64,000 nucleotides of DNA from Diorhabda sublineata. Lineage: Eukaryota > Arthropoda > Insecta > Coleoptera > Chrysomelidae. How positions within the stretch are numbered: the stretch's first letter is position 1; every line of letters starts with the position of its first letter. The translations under genes were made by a program, and so were the position numbers. Below the pieces are notes generated by a model. That model ran no database searches. It was not told the origin of the DNA and saw nothing but the letters and a program-made list of their open reading frames with translations. Below are positions 1 through 12,700 of the stretch, in pieces. The stretch lies in NCBI RefSeq assembly GCF_026230105.1, contig NC_079478.1, positions 15,391,653-15,455,652 on the forward strand, in the 5' to 3' direction.

Positions 1-229
1 TATCTCGACTGAGTTGTCAGAAAATCAATGACGTTATTAGATTAGACTATTTATATCGATTCGTTTTGGAATTCAAACAGTTGTGTGTAATGAATGATAA
101 CTTCAAAATCAACTATACAAAATAAACAATCACCCTATTGTTCAATATATACATAATTTCTATCAACCTCTCATATCACAAATAATAAAAGTTACTATCA
201 TATGGTTAACTTCCCTTATTTGCATCGTA

Positions 230-650
230 GGTAACGAACTAACAGTCCAACAGGCAAAAATTGCTCATACCATCACTGACAATATAGCTATCCATAAGTA
301 CTTTAAATCTCATTTCAAAACAAAAACCAAAATGAGGTGGTATCAAAACTTGAATTCTTCCTCACACTTTATAAATCACCCTTAATCTAATAACTTTGCA
401 GGCCTCTCCAGACAAAACTTAACCATTGTAAGAAGGATAAGAATCGGCCACTCAAGACTCACCCATGGATATCTAGTGTCTTCTACCGCCAGATCCATTT
501 GTACCAGCTGTAGTTCCAATTTAACTATGCTCTTCAAAGAGCTCAAGCCTAATTACAAAAACATCCTGAATGACTCGGAGCAAATCTCTTTTGTACTTCA
601 ATTCCTTAGGGATGTGAAACTTTACCATAATCTACAGAACAATTGTATGA
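230..650 (+). pseudogene. Non-LTR (jockey-type) retroelement C-terminal relic
   Basis: GNELTVQQAKIAHTITDN fits the GNELADxxAK motif of the RNase H domain in jockey-like ORF2. Further on, after a stop, RIRIGHSRLTHGYL fits the RxRxGHTxLTHxYL motif, and SFVLQFLRDVKLYHNL is the common end. Several stops break it. Confidence 0.7.
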
Positions 651-1559
651 AAATGATTCTATTCTCCTTACCACCAAATATAAATCGATGATTCTTGGAA
701 GGTTTACTACGGATTCATGTTAGCTTCTATTGATCCTTTCCTTGTTGACTCTTTTGAATCCTACATGAAACTTATTTCAATAGCATTAGTTGTAGTCTTC
801 ATTACATTATATTTTATCACGTGATGATCAAAAATAATGTCTATAGCTTTTAAGTTATGATTTGACTTTATGTTTACAGTGAATTAATACTTTTGTACAT
901 ATAATACACCTCAATGATTATCAATGTTCAATGGTTACATCCAAGTATGTTGGAAGTTTATCTATAATTTGTGGTATTCTTGAATTACAACATTTTTTTA
1001 TCAGAAAATTGACATTTATAACGTTAAGGTTTTCGGATGAAGATTTTTCTCAGGAATAATTATTTTCCCCCAGTATAACTGGTACTCAGATGGAGGGAAC
1101 AGTTTGTAATTAAATTGGATGCTTACAGCTGTTTAAAGAAACGAAATAAAAATAAAGGAAAGGTGGGAACAATTTCGAAATAATTGAATTTGCCAACACA
1201 ATTAAATCTATCCCCGATGTCACGAGATGGAGCATTACGAATAAAAAGGAGTTTTAAATTGAAAACAACTCAGACCTATATCTGTTTGAGATAAGAACAG
1301 AGACTTATTTGAGGAAAACCGGGATGATTGCAGCCTCTAAGTTGTAGAGTTGTTGTTGTGATGGTGTAACTTTTGATGGCTTAGTTCTGTTTCTTATGTA
1401 CTTCAACCTGGCAGCTTTAGAAGTACGGAAAAAATGAAGTGAGAAATACTGGATATATCTATAAAATGAGCTCTGTTTGATTATAAAAAATTACCGATAT
1501 AGCAAAAATATTTGTTGTAAAAAAATCTACAACTGTTAAACTAATTCTTTACATATCTT
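651..1559. other. Stretch without recognised features
   Basis: AT-rich sequence between two transposon relics. No open frame or repeat stands out on either strand. Confidence 0.5.
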
Positions 1560-2256
1560 GCGAAATTTTGTGGACACTTGTCATAGCGTGGCAAAAGTTT
1601 TTGTATGCCTTCTTCTTAGAAGGTTGCTGCCCGTACTTTCAACCATGTGATGCATATTGCTTAGGCTCGTCATCATCATTTAATTTTTGACAACGAAGAA
1701 AATATTTTAGGTGTAACGGTCTGAATTGTAGCGTATAAAAAACTGATTGCCCATATTTTGTTTTTTGAGTTTACCCGTAACAATTTTCGGTACGCAATTT
1801 GAGCGTAGTTTTCAAAAACTCAGTAATAATTCCATTAATTATTAATGATCGTGAGATTTGCTGAAATTCCATAGCAAGAGCACTAACTATGAACTTACCG
1901 TTTTGTTTGAGATTCTTTTTAAGTGCGTGAACCAGTTCATCAGTAATCAAAGACGGACGCCCACTTCGTTCATCATCGTGCACTTGAACACGTTCTTCGT
2001 TGAATTGTCTCGAACAAATTCTAATTATTGAATCACTCATAGCATTCTTTTCGTGAGCCTCGTTGATTTGTCGATAAATTTTACATGATTTAACTTTCTT
2101 TGCATTTAGAAAATGACACACAGATCTGATTTCACAAGCGGTGACATTTTCAATTGATACAAAGAACACGTCGTTTGCTTGAGTCAGAGAAAATGCCGCA
2201 ATGCCTGAAATTGCGATCGAAGCGTTGCCGATGATAGTAATTGAAACGAAATTCAT
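1560..2256 (-). pseudogene. Mariner transposase relic (N-terminal and middle)
   Basis: A long open frame has the mariner N-terminal pattern: SVCHFLNAKKVKSCKIYRQI, then RQFNEERVQVHDDERSGRPS, the linker signature of the mariner DD34D group. Past its stop, near 1700-1560, a shifted frame reads SKKKAYKNFCHAM, as in the segment after TPESKxxSxxW. The catalytic aspartates are not intact. Confidence 0.75.
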
Positions 2257-3885
2257 ATTATTATTATGTTCTATTCATTCTGTTCCTCAACTAAATAGAA
2301 AATACGAATTACCACAGAAATGAATTAACAAAATTGTTAAAGAATATGAAAAAGTATTACATATATAAACAAAGTTAAAAAGATTTTACAAAAAATTACC
2401 AACGAGTATGAAATGATTTTACCATAAATTTACTAAACCCTCTGGTAGGCGTTCTAGATTAAGGGGAGACTGAACTTTTATTAAACTTTTCGAATAGAGT
2501 GGGAGGTCGACAAGAAATTATTTTCCTTTAGATGATATACTGAGAAAACTTTGCACCATAATAATTAACTGATGAAATAGAAAAAATATATTGACGAAAA
2601 ATGTAACAAGTGGATCGAACTATTACAAATTGAAAACTCGTTTGAATTTAGGTAGAATTTTCATTAAATTTTTATAAACGTATAATTCAGTATTATGAAT
2701 ATTTTATTCAAAAATTAGCTTTTCCTTGGCCGATTGGATAATATTGATCGAAATTTTTATACTAGTTGAGTCAGTATGATATTAGTTGTGTGTTCTTGTT
2801 CTCACATTTATTAATGAAGATATTACAACTGTCGATAATCACGTAAACGTAGTTGAAATTTAGAGTTCAAATAGTACAAGTAGCTAGTTCGTTCAAGTGA
2901 TTTTAAAGTTATTTATACTGAAAGAAAGCATTGGGATTCGTAATTCTTAAGTTAAGGTGAAGACATAGATGTAATTATTGACTTTAATAGTGCGAGAATG
3001 ATATTTTTGATTTTTAAAAAAGTCCCAGTATAAGATTATTAGTGATGGAACTGTATGTTAATACACTGAATTGAATACATTGATAATTTCTAAAAATATT
3101 ATTAGCTTATTATAGTTATTATCCTGTTTTAGTTACATTACATAGATAATATATTGGATTTTCTTCATGATTTTTCAAGTAACTATAGGTATATCTTTTA
3201 ATCACTTGGTGTTGTCTGTTATTGGAAGAGGGAACCCAATTTTCATATAAAGGATTAATTTCACGTAGTTTTGATTCACTTTCCGCTCACTGAAATAGCC
3301 ATAGTGAAATTATTTTTTCATTCACAACATACTTAAAATATGAACTAATCTCTCGAAATCGACATGGCGTTTTCAACTGTAGTAGCATTATTCACTTTTT
3401 ATTTCGATAAAATCTTAACTTATTATCATATTTATGAAAACGTATGTAAGTGAACAAAAAATCTATTTTATCATTTATTAGTAATTCACCATGTTACAAT
3501 TGCACTTACACTAATATAAAACTAAATTAAATTCTGTATGATTGAAATTGTATCCTGAAAGCTTTTCAGTCTAAAATTATAATCAGTGAATATTTGGTAC
3601 TTGTATTAATTAATCTACCACTTTTTTCATGAAACACAGTTCATACTTCAACATATTTCCAGTTCTGTAACAGCATGTAATGTTTTCCGTCAAATATTTT
3701 ACCTGTTTCGTAAATTAGTTATCGCGGCCCTATATTAACTTCCTTTGTATAACCACTTTCAAAATTGAAAGAAATCCATTTGTACTACGGCAATAAATAA
3801 CATCTCACGCTTCAACACCTTAGAGTATATAACGTTATTAATAAGAAATTTTTTAGTTGTAATCTTATTCCAGAAACAGATGAAG
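2257..3885. other. AT-rich stretch, nothing recognised
   Basis: I find no splice-bounded exon of Rph here on the plus strand, although its upstream exons must lie in this direction. Confidence 0.45.
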
Positions 3886-4094
3886 TTATTTAGTATTTCC
3901 AGAAAACCAAATACTTTTTTGTAAATGGGATTGTCGAGGATTCGGAGACGAACTAAAAGTAAAAGATGAAGAAGCAAGAGAAACATGATTTTCGTGTAAC
4001 AGCTCTGTTTCTGAATCAGATTCAACTGTAATTACTTCGTTATCTGAAAAGATAATAATTTGAACTTGTTGATAATCATCCGCGTCAACAAATA
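3886..4094 (-). CDS. Possible last exon of the DCX gene
   Basis: An acceptor-like ttcaatcacctaacag precedes an open frame INIFVDADDYQQVQIIIFSD, then an acidic VITVESDSETELLHE and a Ser-rich end with a stop near 3886. The composition looks coding. Entry phase does not fit the 14687 donor, so a further exon would be needed between them. If real, the DCX transcript would extend past the Rph exons on the other strand. Confidence 0.28.
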
Positions 4095-4356
4095 TGTTTA
4101 TCCTGTTAGGTGATTGAATTAACATTAATTCATTTCTATATAATGCGTTACTCTAAATATACAGCAGCTAGTTGGTTTTACGTAAGCTAATTAGCTTATA
4201 AGAAGTGTGTGATTGTTTTTAATGGCGAGAAAATGTAACATACTAATCAGGCTGTTATTTTTTATTGGCAAATATTTTATCTATTCTGCTAATTAATTAT
4301 TGAGGTGCAGTAATCGCTTTTGTCATATGGTCATTTTATTTTGTTTTCTTTTCTAG

Positions 4357-4414
4357 ATGCATTAGATCAAGATCAACCAGTTTATAATAATAACATAACG
4401 AGCTTCATATACAG
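4357..4414 (+). CDS. Rph: Rph linker exon 1 (visible)
   Basis: Acceptor ttttctag and donor GTGAGT flank a 58-nt exon. It reads ALDQDQPVYNNNITSFIYR, entering with two bases of a split codon and leaving with AG of the next. It belongs to the variable linker between the Rab-binding region and C2A. The assignment rests on splice signals and phase match to the next exon rather than on conservation. Confidence 0.6.
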
Positions 4415-7400
4415 GTGAGTTCGAAATAAGTTATTTTCCAGCGTTTCATCATTTTACCTCAAAATCATGACAATAATCAACAACCAAATAATTTGTTAAA
4501 TTATGTATAAAACGCTAATAATTGAAACATTTTTAGCAGACAGACAAGTTCCAGTGAATCCCAGGTCTCTAGAGAAATGGATTCTTTGAAAACGCAAGTT
4601 AGTTCAATAACTTTAAATGATACAAAAAGTTATGAAGACTCTGGGACCGAGGGAAGAGGAATAGATGCTGGTGAGCATGCATTTATTCACATTTTTCGCA
4701 CCTGTTTAATATTTTCTAATTAAGTTGGTAATGATGGTCGTTGCCTCTATTTGTTACTTTATTACTAACAATGGTGAATTCTGATGAAAATATTTTGAAA
4801 AACATTCTACTTCAGTGAAACCATGTTCTTGATTCAATTAACAAGAAGTTGAGTGTGAGTTGAGTGTGCTTTGAATTTCCTTGTATGCTTAAAATTCCTC
4901 ATTAGAATTATATCAGGATACGGTGATATCGAAGCGGAGGTAAGAAACCAAGCGGCAAAAGTAGCATGAACCTCAACTTACCTGAACGATAGAATCTTCC
5001 GAAACAAATATATCGGAATCGAGACCAAATCCCGAATCTACAATGCCTATATTAACATACACAGCGGAAACCACTTACATCGAACACAAAGAGATTGCTG
5101 GAAAAATCCTTTTTGACAGGGAGAGAAGCGAGGACTTTAGAAGAACATGTAAGATTGGCAACGTAAACGAATGGATATTGGGAAGGAAGAGAGAGTGAAA
5201 CGAACACATATATCGAATGAATAACGTCAGAATGGTCAAAATAGCTAGAGACAAGTCGCCCCTAGGCCGCCGAAGCGTCGGAAGACCCCGCAAGCGATGT
5301 GAGCGATATATGAATGAAACTGAGTCGGTTAATATCACAAAAGGTCGGTACATCCTTTGACGTCACAAACAGATAAAAGAGTATTAACTTGTTTGTTGAA
5401 ACTGACAATTAGCGGATAAAATTTGTCTGTCCCTGTCCATATTACTGAACAAACAATTCGACACCACTATTGACATTGAGAAGGCGCAACACAAGACAAC
5501 AACCATAATGATCCAATCTCTGATTTTTACGATGGGATAAGTGCATAGCTAGCCGAGAGTAGTATTTTGAAAATGATCAATTCAAATGTTATGTTTCCTA
5601 TTTACTTTTACTTACATTATAAACTGCATTTTCTATACCATAACTCATAAAATAATGAATATTTTGGCAATTCTTTCATTCTATTATTAGTATGTATATT
5701 TTTTCTTTTTATAGATATTTCTGAATGTTCTCGAAGAGAATCTGTGGCTATAAGATCCTCATCAGATTGGAATTGGACCGATACAAGAGCCGAAGATAGA
5801 GTATCTCCAAGTACATCTAGTGTGAACAGCAGTATATTGAAGGTATTATACCCATCAATAAATTAATTAATTGACATAATAACTTCCATGAATGCAAAAT
5901 AATGAAAATAATTATATGTTGAGTAAGTAGAGCCTTTTATTCACGTAAAACTGTTTGACGGAATTAATTTTCTTAAGTGAATAAAATGTTTCTAAAACAC
6001 GCATGCAACACAATTACATTCATAATTACACAGAATCAGATTAATAGTCTAGTCAACAAGTGCTTTTTAGGTCCAAACTATTTCGCCGGTTTCTAAAAAT
6101 ATTCGATTCGTAATCGCATGTAGAAAGTTTTTGTAAAAATAAAGAACAAATAAACCTTAGCATTTGCCATTGTATCTCAATTTGTTTATAATATTATATA
6201 GTTAGAACATAAATAAATAAGTGAGATTGATAGAATAAAGAATTAATAAATTGTGAAAATGCGATAAAAAATATAAAGTAATTATAATTTTTTGTGAAAA
6301 AGATAAACGTAGTTGTTTTTTTTTATTGAATAAAAAATATATTCAAACATTTTTATGGTTTATAACAAATTGTTTATTTAAAAACAATCAAAATTTCAAT
6401 GAAACTGATGTTTATTAGTTATCGAAAAACAAAATAAATTATGATTCAAAAAAATTGTTCCTTAATATCAAATGCAAGTGAACGAAAAATATTGTTAATT
6501 AAAAAATCTTTTTTTAACCAACAAAAAAATTTTTTTAAGGAGTTTTTCTTAAAAAATCATAATTTGCATCGGTGATTATTAATGAAAAAATAATTTCATG
6601 GCTTCACAAATGGATAAAAATTGTAAATTTGTAGTTTAACAATTACTTCAACTACAATATTGATATACAAGCTACTTGAAATTGTTAATTAACCATTGCA
6701 TAACTTATTGAAAAATCGTGATAAAAATTTTTTGCCGGTGGATTATTATTTGTTGCTCCTTAATTATTTCAAACTAAAATTTTAATATTTACTGTGCTTA
6801 AATAATATTTTATGTTAAAATATTGATGGGGTCGTGGTTTGCGCTGATCCGAGTACTTGTTTTCGGACGTATTTTCGGCCCTCGATAAAAATTATAAATA
6901 TTGCCTAGGATTCCAGGAGCTAAAACTTTTCTTAGGAAATTTCTCTCACTTTTTGAATCTTTTTCCAGCTTTAGAATAACCCAAATAGTTTTTGAAATAT
7001 AAGCAAATGTTTGCGAGCGCATCTTAAATTTTGTCAAAAACTTTGTACATGCAATTACGAATCGAATAACACCTCAACCATATTTTTAAGAGCCGGGGAA
7101 AAAGTTTCGACCTTAAAAGTACTTGTTGACTAGACTATAAAAGATATTTTCAATAAAATTTTAATATGGCATGTTGCTCCGACAGATGTCATCTCTTTAA
7201 TTGACATGGTACGCGGAGAAGATACTTTGTAGTAGAGATTTATATCCAGAAATATCTTCTAATAAGATGGATATAACAGTGTTTCTCTTATAGTAGTCGT
7301 TGCTTATTAGAGGCATGTATCCATTGAGACTAGAGATTAATTGAAAATGCGTTTTGAATTGGATTACAAGTATACGCTTGTTATTAATAAGAACGACTGG

Positions 7401-9691
7401 AAATTCGATAAAAAAAGATAACGAAATGTCTATTAATATAAATGTTGCTACTGTTTAAACCAGTACTACATCAAGACTCAATAACAATGTCTGACGCGAT
7501 TTTCGATAACCTGAAGATGATAATTTGATTATCGAAACGCGCGTCAGACAGTGTAATTGTGAGTGTTGGTGTAGTGGTGGTGTAAACAGTGTGTTCATCA
7601 TGAATATCGCTAGCTGTTCCAGAAATTCCAACTTAGTTATAAATGTTGCAGTTAATATTAATAATAAATAAGTGAAAAACAATTGATATAAGAATTGTAT
7701 TTTTCATTATTACACTAGTATGCACTAGTGGATAGAAAGGTAATACGAAGGTTGCTACTCGAGTTTTGAGATAAACAAATACAAAAATATTTATAACTGG
7801 ATATGGTTTCTTTGTTTTTCAAAATATTTTCCGTTAAGATCAATACCCTTTTGCATGAGTTTGAATCAATTGTCGCATAATTTGTTCCATTACGATTTAG
7901 GTACCTCTAAAACACGTGATTTGAACACATCAACGACTTCTTTAGGTGTAGAAAAACGTTGACCTCGCAATTCATACTTGATTGCGGGAATTTGAAATAA
8001 TCATTGGATCCCAAACAAGGACTATACGGCGGATGCTTTAACTGTTCAAAAACGTTTTTGTTTGAACTGATGTGTGAGAACTCGCGTTGTCATAGTGGAG
8101 AATGAGTCGTCTTCTGCGATTTGTTTCCCTGATTTTGTCGAACACTTCTGGCAACAAAATGCTGGTGTACCATTTAGAATGGATCATTCTACGTTGCTCT
8201 AGTGGAGCGGTGTTGACATGTCCAGGTATTCTGAAAAAAAGGCGACGAATTGTTTCGTGTCGATTGACACAGTTGCCATATTTCATCTGCTAATATAAGT
8301 TTATTTATTTAATTTTTTTTGTATTTCTTTTTGTTGTACATAATATTCGGATTACATGCTTTATGTGAATATTGTGTGAGAACAAAATATTCTTTCTGAA
8401 AAGTCATCCTCGAAAACTTTTATTTCATCTATCCATCTATTTTTTCTACATTGTTGAAAATATTTTATTTATTTAATCTCATCACTCTATTCTAAGATTT
8501 AATAACAAATTTAATGAAAAATTTCATGAATGGCTATGTTGTTGTAAATTAATTTCTTGCACTCACATTTGAATTTTTTCCTGATAATTTAGAAAGTATC
8601 AGTAATGAATGGGAGAGTGTTCTCATCAGTATTTAAATATTTTTGAGTAAAGTCATCATCGATTTGGGGATGGAAATATGTTATTCAATTACTGTTGACA
8701 TATAATAAGAGACATTGATTCCAAAAACAAGAGGGCCACAATTTGTCAGTTTTAGTTATTTTTTTCTGGTCAACTATCACCTAAATAAATAATAAATTAT
8801 AGCTGGGGTGTATGAATTGTGTAAACTAGTGTTATTTGGAATCCAAATAACTTTCCAGTTGCATTACATTCAGATACAAGTACAGCTCACAGTGTATTTT
8901 TTTTTAGATGGGAAATGAAGATAAATCTGGAGATACAATGATGGGCGTAATAGAGCTTTCGTTGACGTACGATCAGGAAGCAAATACTCTTCATTGTGCA
9001 GTATATAGAGCTAAAAATCTTATACCAATGGATATGAGTGGTCTTTCAGATCCTTTTTGTAAATTGAATATTTTACCGAATGCAAAAATTTCTACCAGAC
9101 TCAGGTGAGAGCCTTTTCTACCCGTGACTTGAGTAGATGAGATTTAATTTATTTTAGGACGAAAACCGTTCACAAAACAAGAAATCCAGAATTCAACGAA
9201 AACTTGACGTTTTACGATATCAGCGAAAGCGATTTGATGAAGAAATCGTTACATATTCTAGTGGTAGATGACGATAAATATGGACACGATTATATGGGCG
9301 AAACGAGAATCAAACTGGTTAAGCTGAAATATCAGAGTACTATTTATGTAAGTTCTGTTGAATTTCCATTTTATATTCGCTTAAATATACAAAAATTATG
9401 TATAATTTCATGAATTACAATTATACCGATTCAATTTAGGCGTAATCCTTTACGGAATTATGTGTTGTAGTTTCAAAGCTGTGCTTTTGAAATTTTGGGG
9501 TTCAAATTTTGATAACTAGGTACTACAACTAGTAATTGTAGTAGAAACTTATTAATTGAAGAGTCAATATTAGATGCAACGAGATCTTTCTCATTAACTA
9601 ACCCGAAACATTATATTTATGGATTTATTTAAAAAAAAATGAAAATTTCCTGTTATAATATTTGAAAATTTGATTTCATTAAATATTTGGC

Positions 9692-9750
<59 letters not shown>

Positions 9751-12700
9751 AATAGTTTTTTTTTGTACAAATGATCTTCTTTATACAATAATTATCGTTT
9801 GGCAAAATAAACGTAGAAAACAATTTCAACTGATGGTTTATTCTTTGATAAAGTGAGTATGAGGTTTTTTGTACAATGAATAAATACATTTGATGTTACT
9901 AATAGGCCGATTTCGCTTCGATTCAAGTTCAATGCTTCTCAGATTGTTGACATTAATAAGCCAAGATATATCATCTAAAATATTATTAAATACTTATATG
10001 TGCTAATTAAAACGGATTGAATGTTATGGAATAATGCAAGCATAAAAAACGTTTTTGATTTGATATTTAGGGAAATCTATAATGATGAAAAATCGACTAG
10101 CACAACAGCTTAAATTGTGGTCTCTGAACTAATATTTAAAGTACGAGGTCTGGTTATTAAATAACGAAACTGTAGTATTTGTGCAGTAGCGGTTTGAAAG
10201 GAACGTGCTTTTCTCTCGTGTCGAAAACCATGTGTGACAAAAAACAGGAGCAACGTTTCAATCTCAAATTTCTCGTTAAATTGAAAAAAACTCCGACTTA
10301 GTGCCCTAAATTGTTGCAAGAGGCCTATGGGGATAATTCTCTATCACATGCGCGTGTTTTTGAGTGGTGTATGCCCTTTAGTGAGGGTCGATAGAGCACT
10401 GAAGATGACCAGCGCCTAGATCGCACTATGACTGTTTCAACTCCGGAAAAAATGACAAAAATCATCCAAATTGCGCGTGCAGATCATCGAATGAGCATCC
10501 GGATAACTGCCGAGGCTGTAAGCGCCGATAAAGAAATGGTCAGAAAAATTTTACACAAGAATTACACATGACAAAAGTTTGTGCGAAGTTGGCGCTACAA
10601 AATTTGACTCCTGACCAAAAGCTCTTGCGTCAACGGGTCTGCTCAGATTTCCTTGAAAGCAAAGCAAAGCACAAAACGGCAGAGCTCCTAAAGGCACTTA
10701 CCAAAAAATACTTCCAGCAGTGCTTCGATCAATGGAAAAAACGTATGGAAAGGTGTGTGGTGAGGGGAGGGGAGCATTCTAAAACCCTTTTCCGTAACCA
10801 GTCTCGTTATTTAATAGCCAGACCTCGTATGCGTATGTGAGCTCATTCAAAAGTGTTTCAGATTGATTGTCTTAAAAAGAAAGTTAAGTTTCCAGGTTAT
10901 GTTATAATTTGATCTATATCAGCTAGTGGAGAGACAAACTACAAGTCGGAGAAGGTATTATTAATGCTGATAAGCACTTTTACGCATCTCAAAGTAACTG
11001 CCCCAACTAGAAGATATACATTTGAATAATATTGACTCTATTTTCCAACGAGATTGCGCCGAGTCACCGCGTGTCATAAGGATAAAAAAAGAAGATATTG
11101 GTTGTCAGAAAACAATATTGCACAATCATGACTCCGTCATCAAGAAATTTAGACCAACACCTTTTATTAACCATGAAATTATCAATTGACAAACTAAAGA
11201 GCACCACCAAACTTTTCTATATATTGCTCGTTACAGAATGGAAGGTTCGACTAGATATACCGATTTAATGGAAAATGTCTATGTAGAAGCAAAAACAACT
11301 ATTAAACTTATGAAACGAACAAAATTGGTTGACATTTGTCGAGGAGTTAAAGGAGAAGATACTATTTTATCCAAATTTTGTTATCAAGCATTAGAAGACA
11401 TTTTAAAAAAATACATAGTAAGAAACGAACAATATCATAATCATCTGCAATATTCTTTGTTCCTTGATATACAAACCCTTTAAATACATATACATTTGGT
11501 ATTTCCATTTTGTTTTTCATCTTTTCTTTGCACTGTCTTCAGTAATTGGTTCCAACTCTTTCATTTTTCTGATTGTATCTTCTCCCTATCTTCTCCTAAT
11601 GTTTCCTTGAAATCATCTGCATAGTGAAAATATGAAAGTGAAGAATTGAAAATGTATTGACTTTTTCATAACATAAATCAATAGCGTTGATAAATTTGAA
11701 GTATTTGATGAATATCGTTTGTACCTTATACTTTTGGAGCAACTAGAATTACAACAAATTAACATCTTCAATATACCTTTGAATAATGACTGCTGGAATC
11801 CCTTCTCATTATTTTATCGTTTTCAATGAGACAAGACAAAGGGCAAATATATAAGTGGCTTCATTATGTGCCAAGAGGGCAACGTAATTAATTTGTTCAG
11901 AAGAGGGAAAATGGGAAGCAGATGGAAAAATTAAATCAAACAAAAATTTATAGAACGTTTAATTATATATCAACTTCTGAAATGTGAAAAGCCGATACAG
12001 ATACTCACATTTTTGTCAAAAGAATGTGCAAATGAAAAAATATTTGACATTTTTGTATTTCTTAGACCTATTTATATAGTACGAGCTGTGAAAACAAAAT
12101 ATGATTTAATGTTCTATTACAAAAATATAGAAAGGTAACATTGAATTTGAATTATTGCACTTGAATAGCACTGCACACTGTGAACGTTAAATTCATCTGT
12201 TCTGTCATGGCCTTTTTAATGGTAGATATAGTGTGAAAACGTTCTCTTTCTGATATATTTTTTATTTCCTGTAAGTGCCAGAAGTTACACGGGTGTATAT
12301 CTGGTGCGAAAGGCGGATGCAAACATTTAGCAAACGTTTAGCAGCCAAAAACGTATCAAAAGAAACTTGTGGCACAGCGCGTTGTTACTTGTTGTTAATT
12401 TCTTTTTTCTTTGCACATCTCTTTTGCATGTTGTAGTATTATTAATCTCATAAATTAGAAGTATAATACCAATAAATCTCTGTTCTTGAGGTTGAAGGAG
12501 GACATCCCAAACAGATTTTCTTTATATTTGAAAACGACCTAGAATATCTCCAAATTAAAGAAAAAATTAAATAAATCGACCTGAGAGATTGCAAGTTTTA
12601 TATAAATCGCTTGGTTTGAACTAGATGTCAATGTCAAGTTTAAATCGCTCATACTACTTGTAAACAGTTACTATTACACTCTCATCGTTTATGTTTCTAA

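Noticed and set aside
8908..8910. ATG at 8908 as the start of a short C2-only protein
   Set aside because: The ATG is at an exon border right after a strong acceptor, and the upstream exons join in phase.
9594..9889. Open frames of alternating Ile-Tyr over the AT repeat
   Set aside because: Produced by the microsatellite itself.
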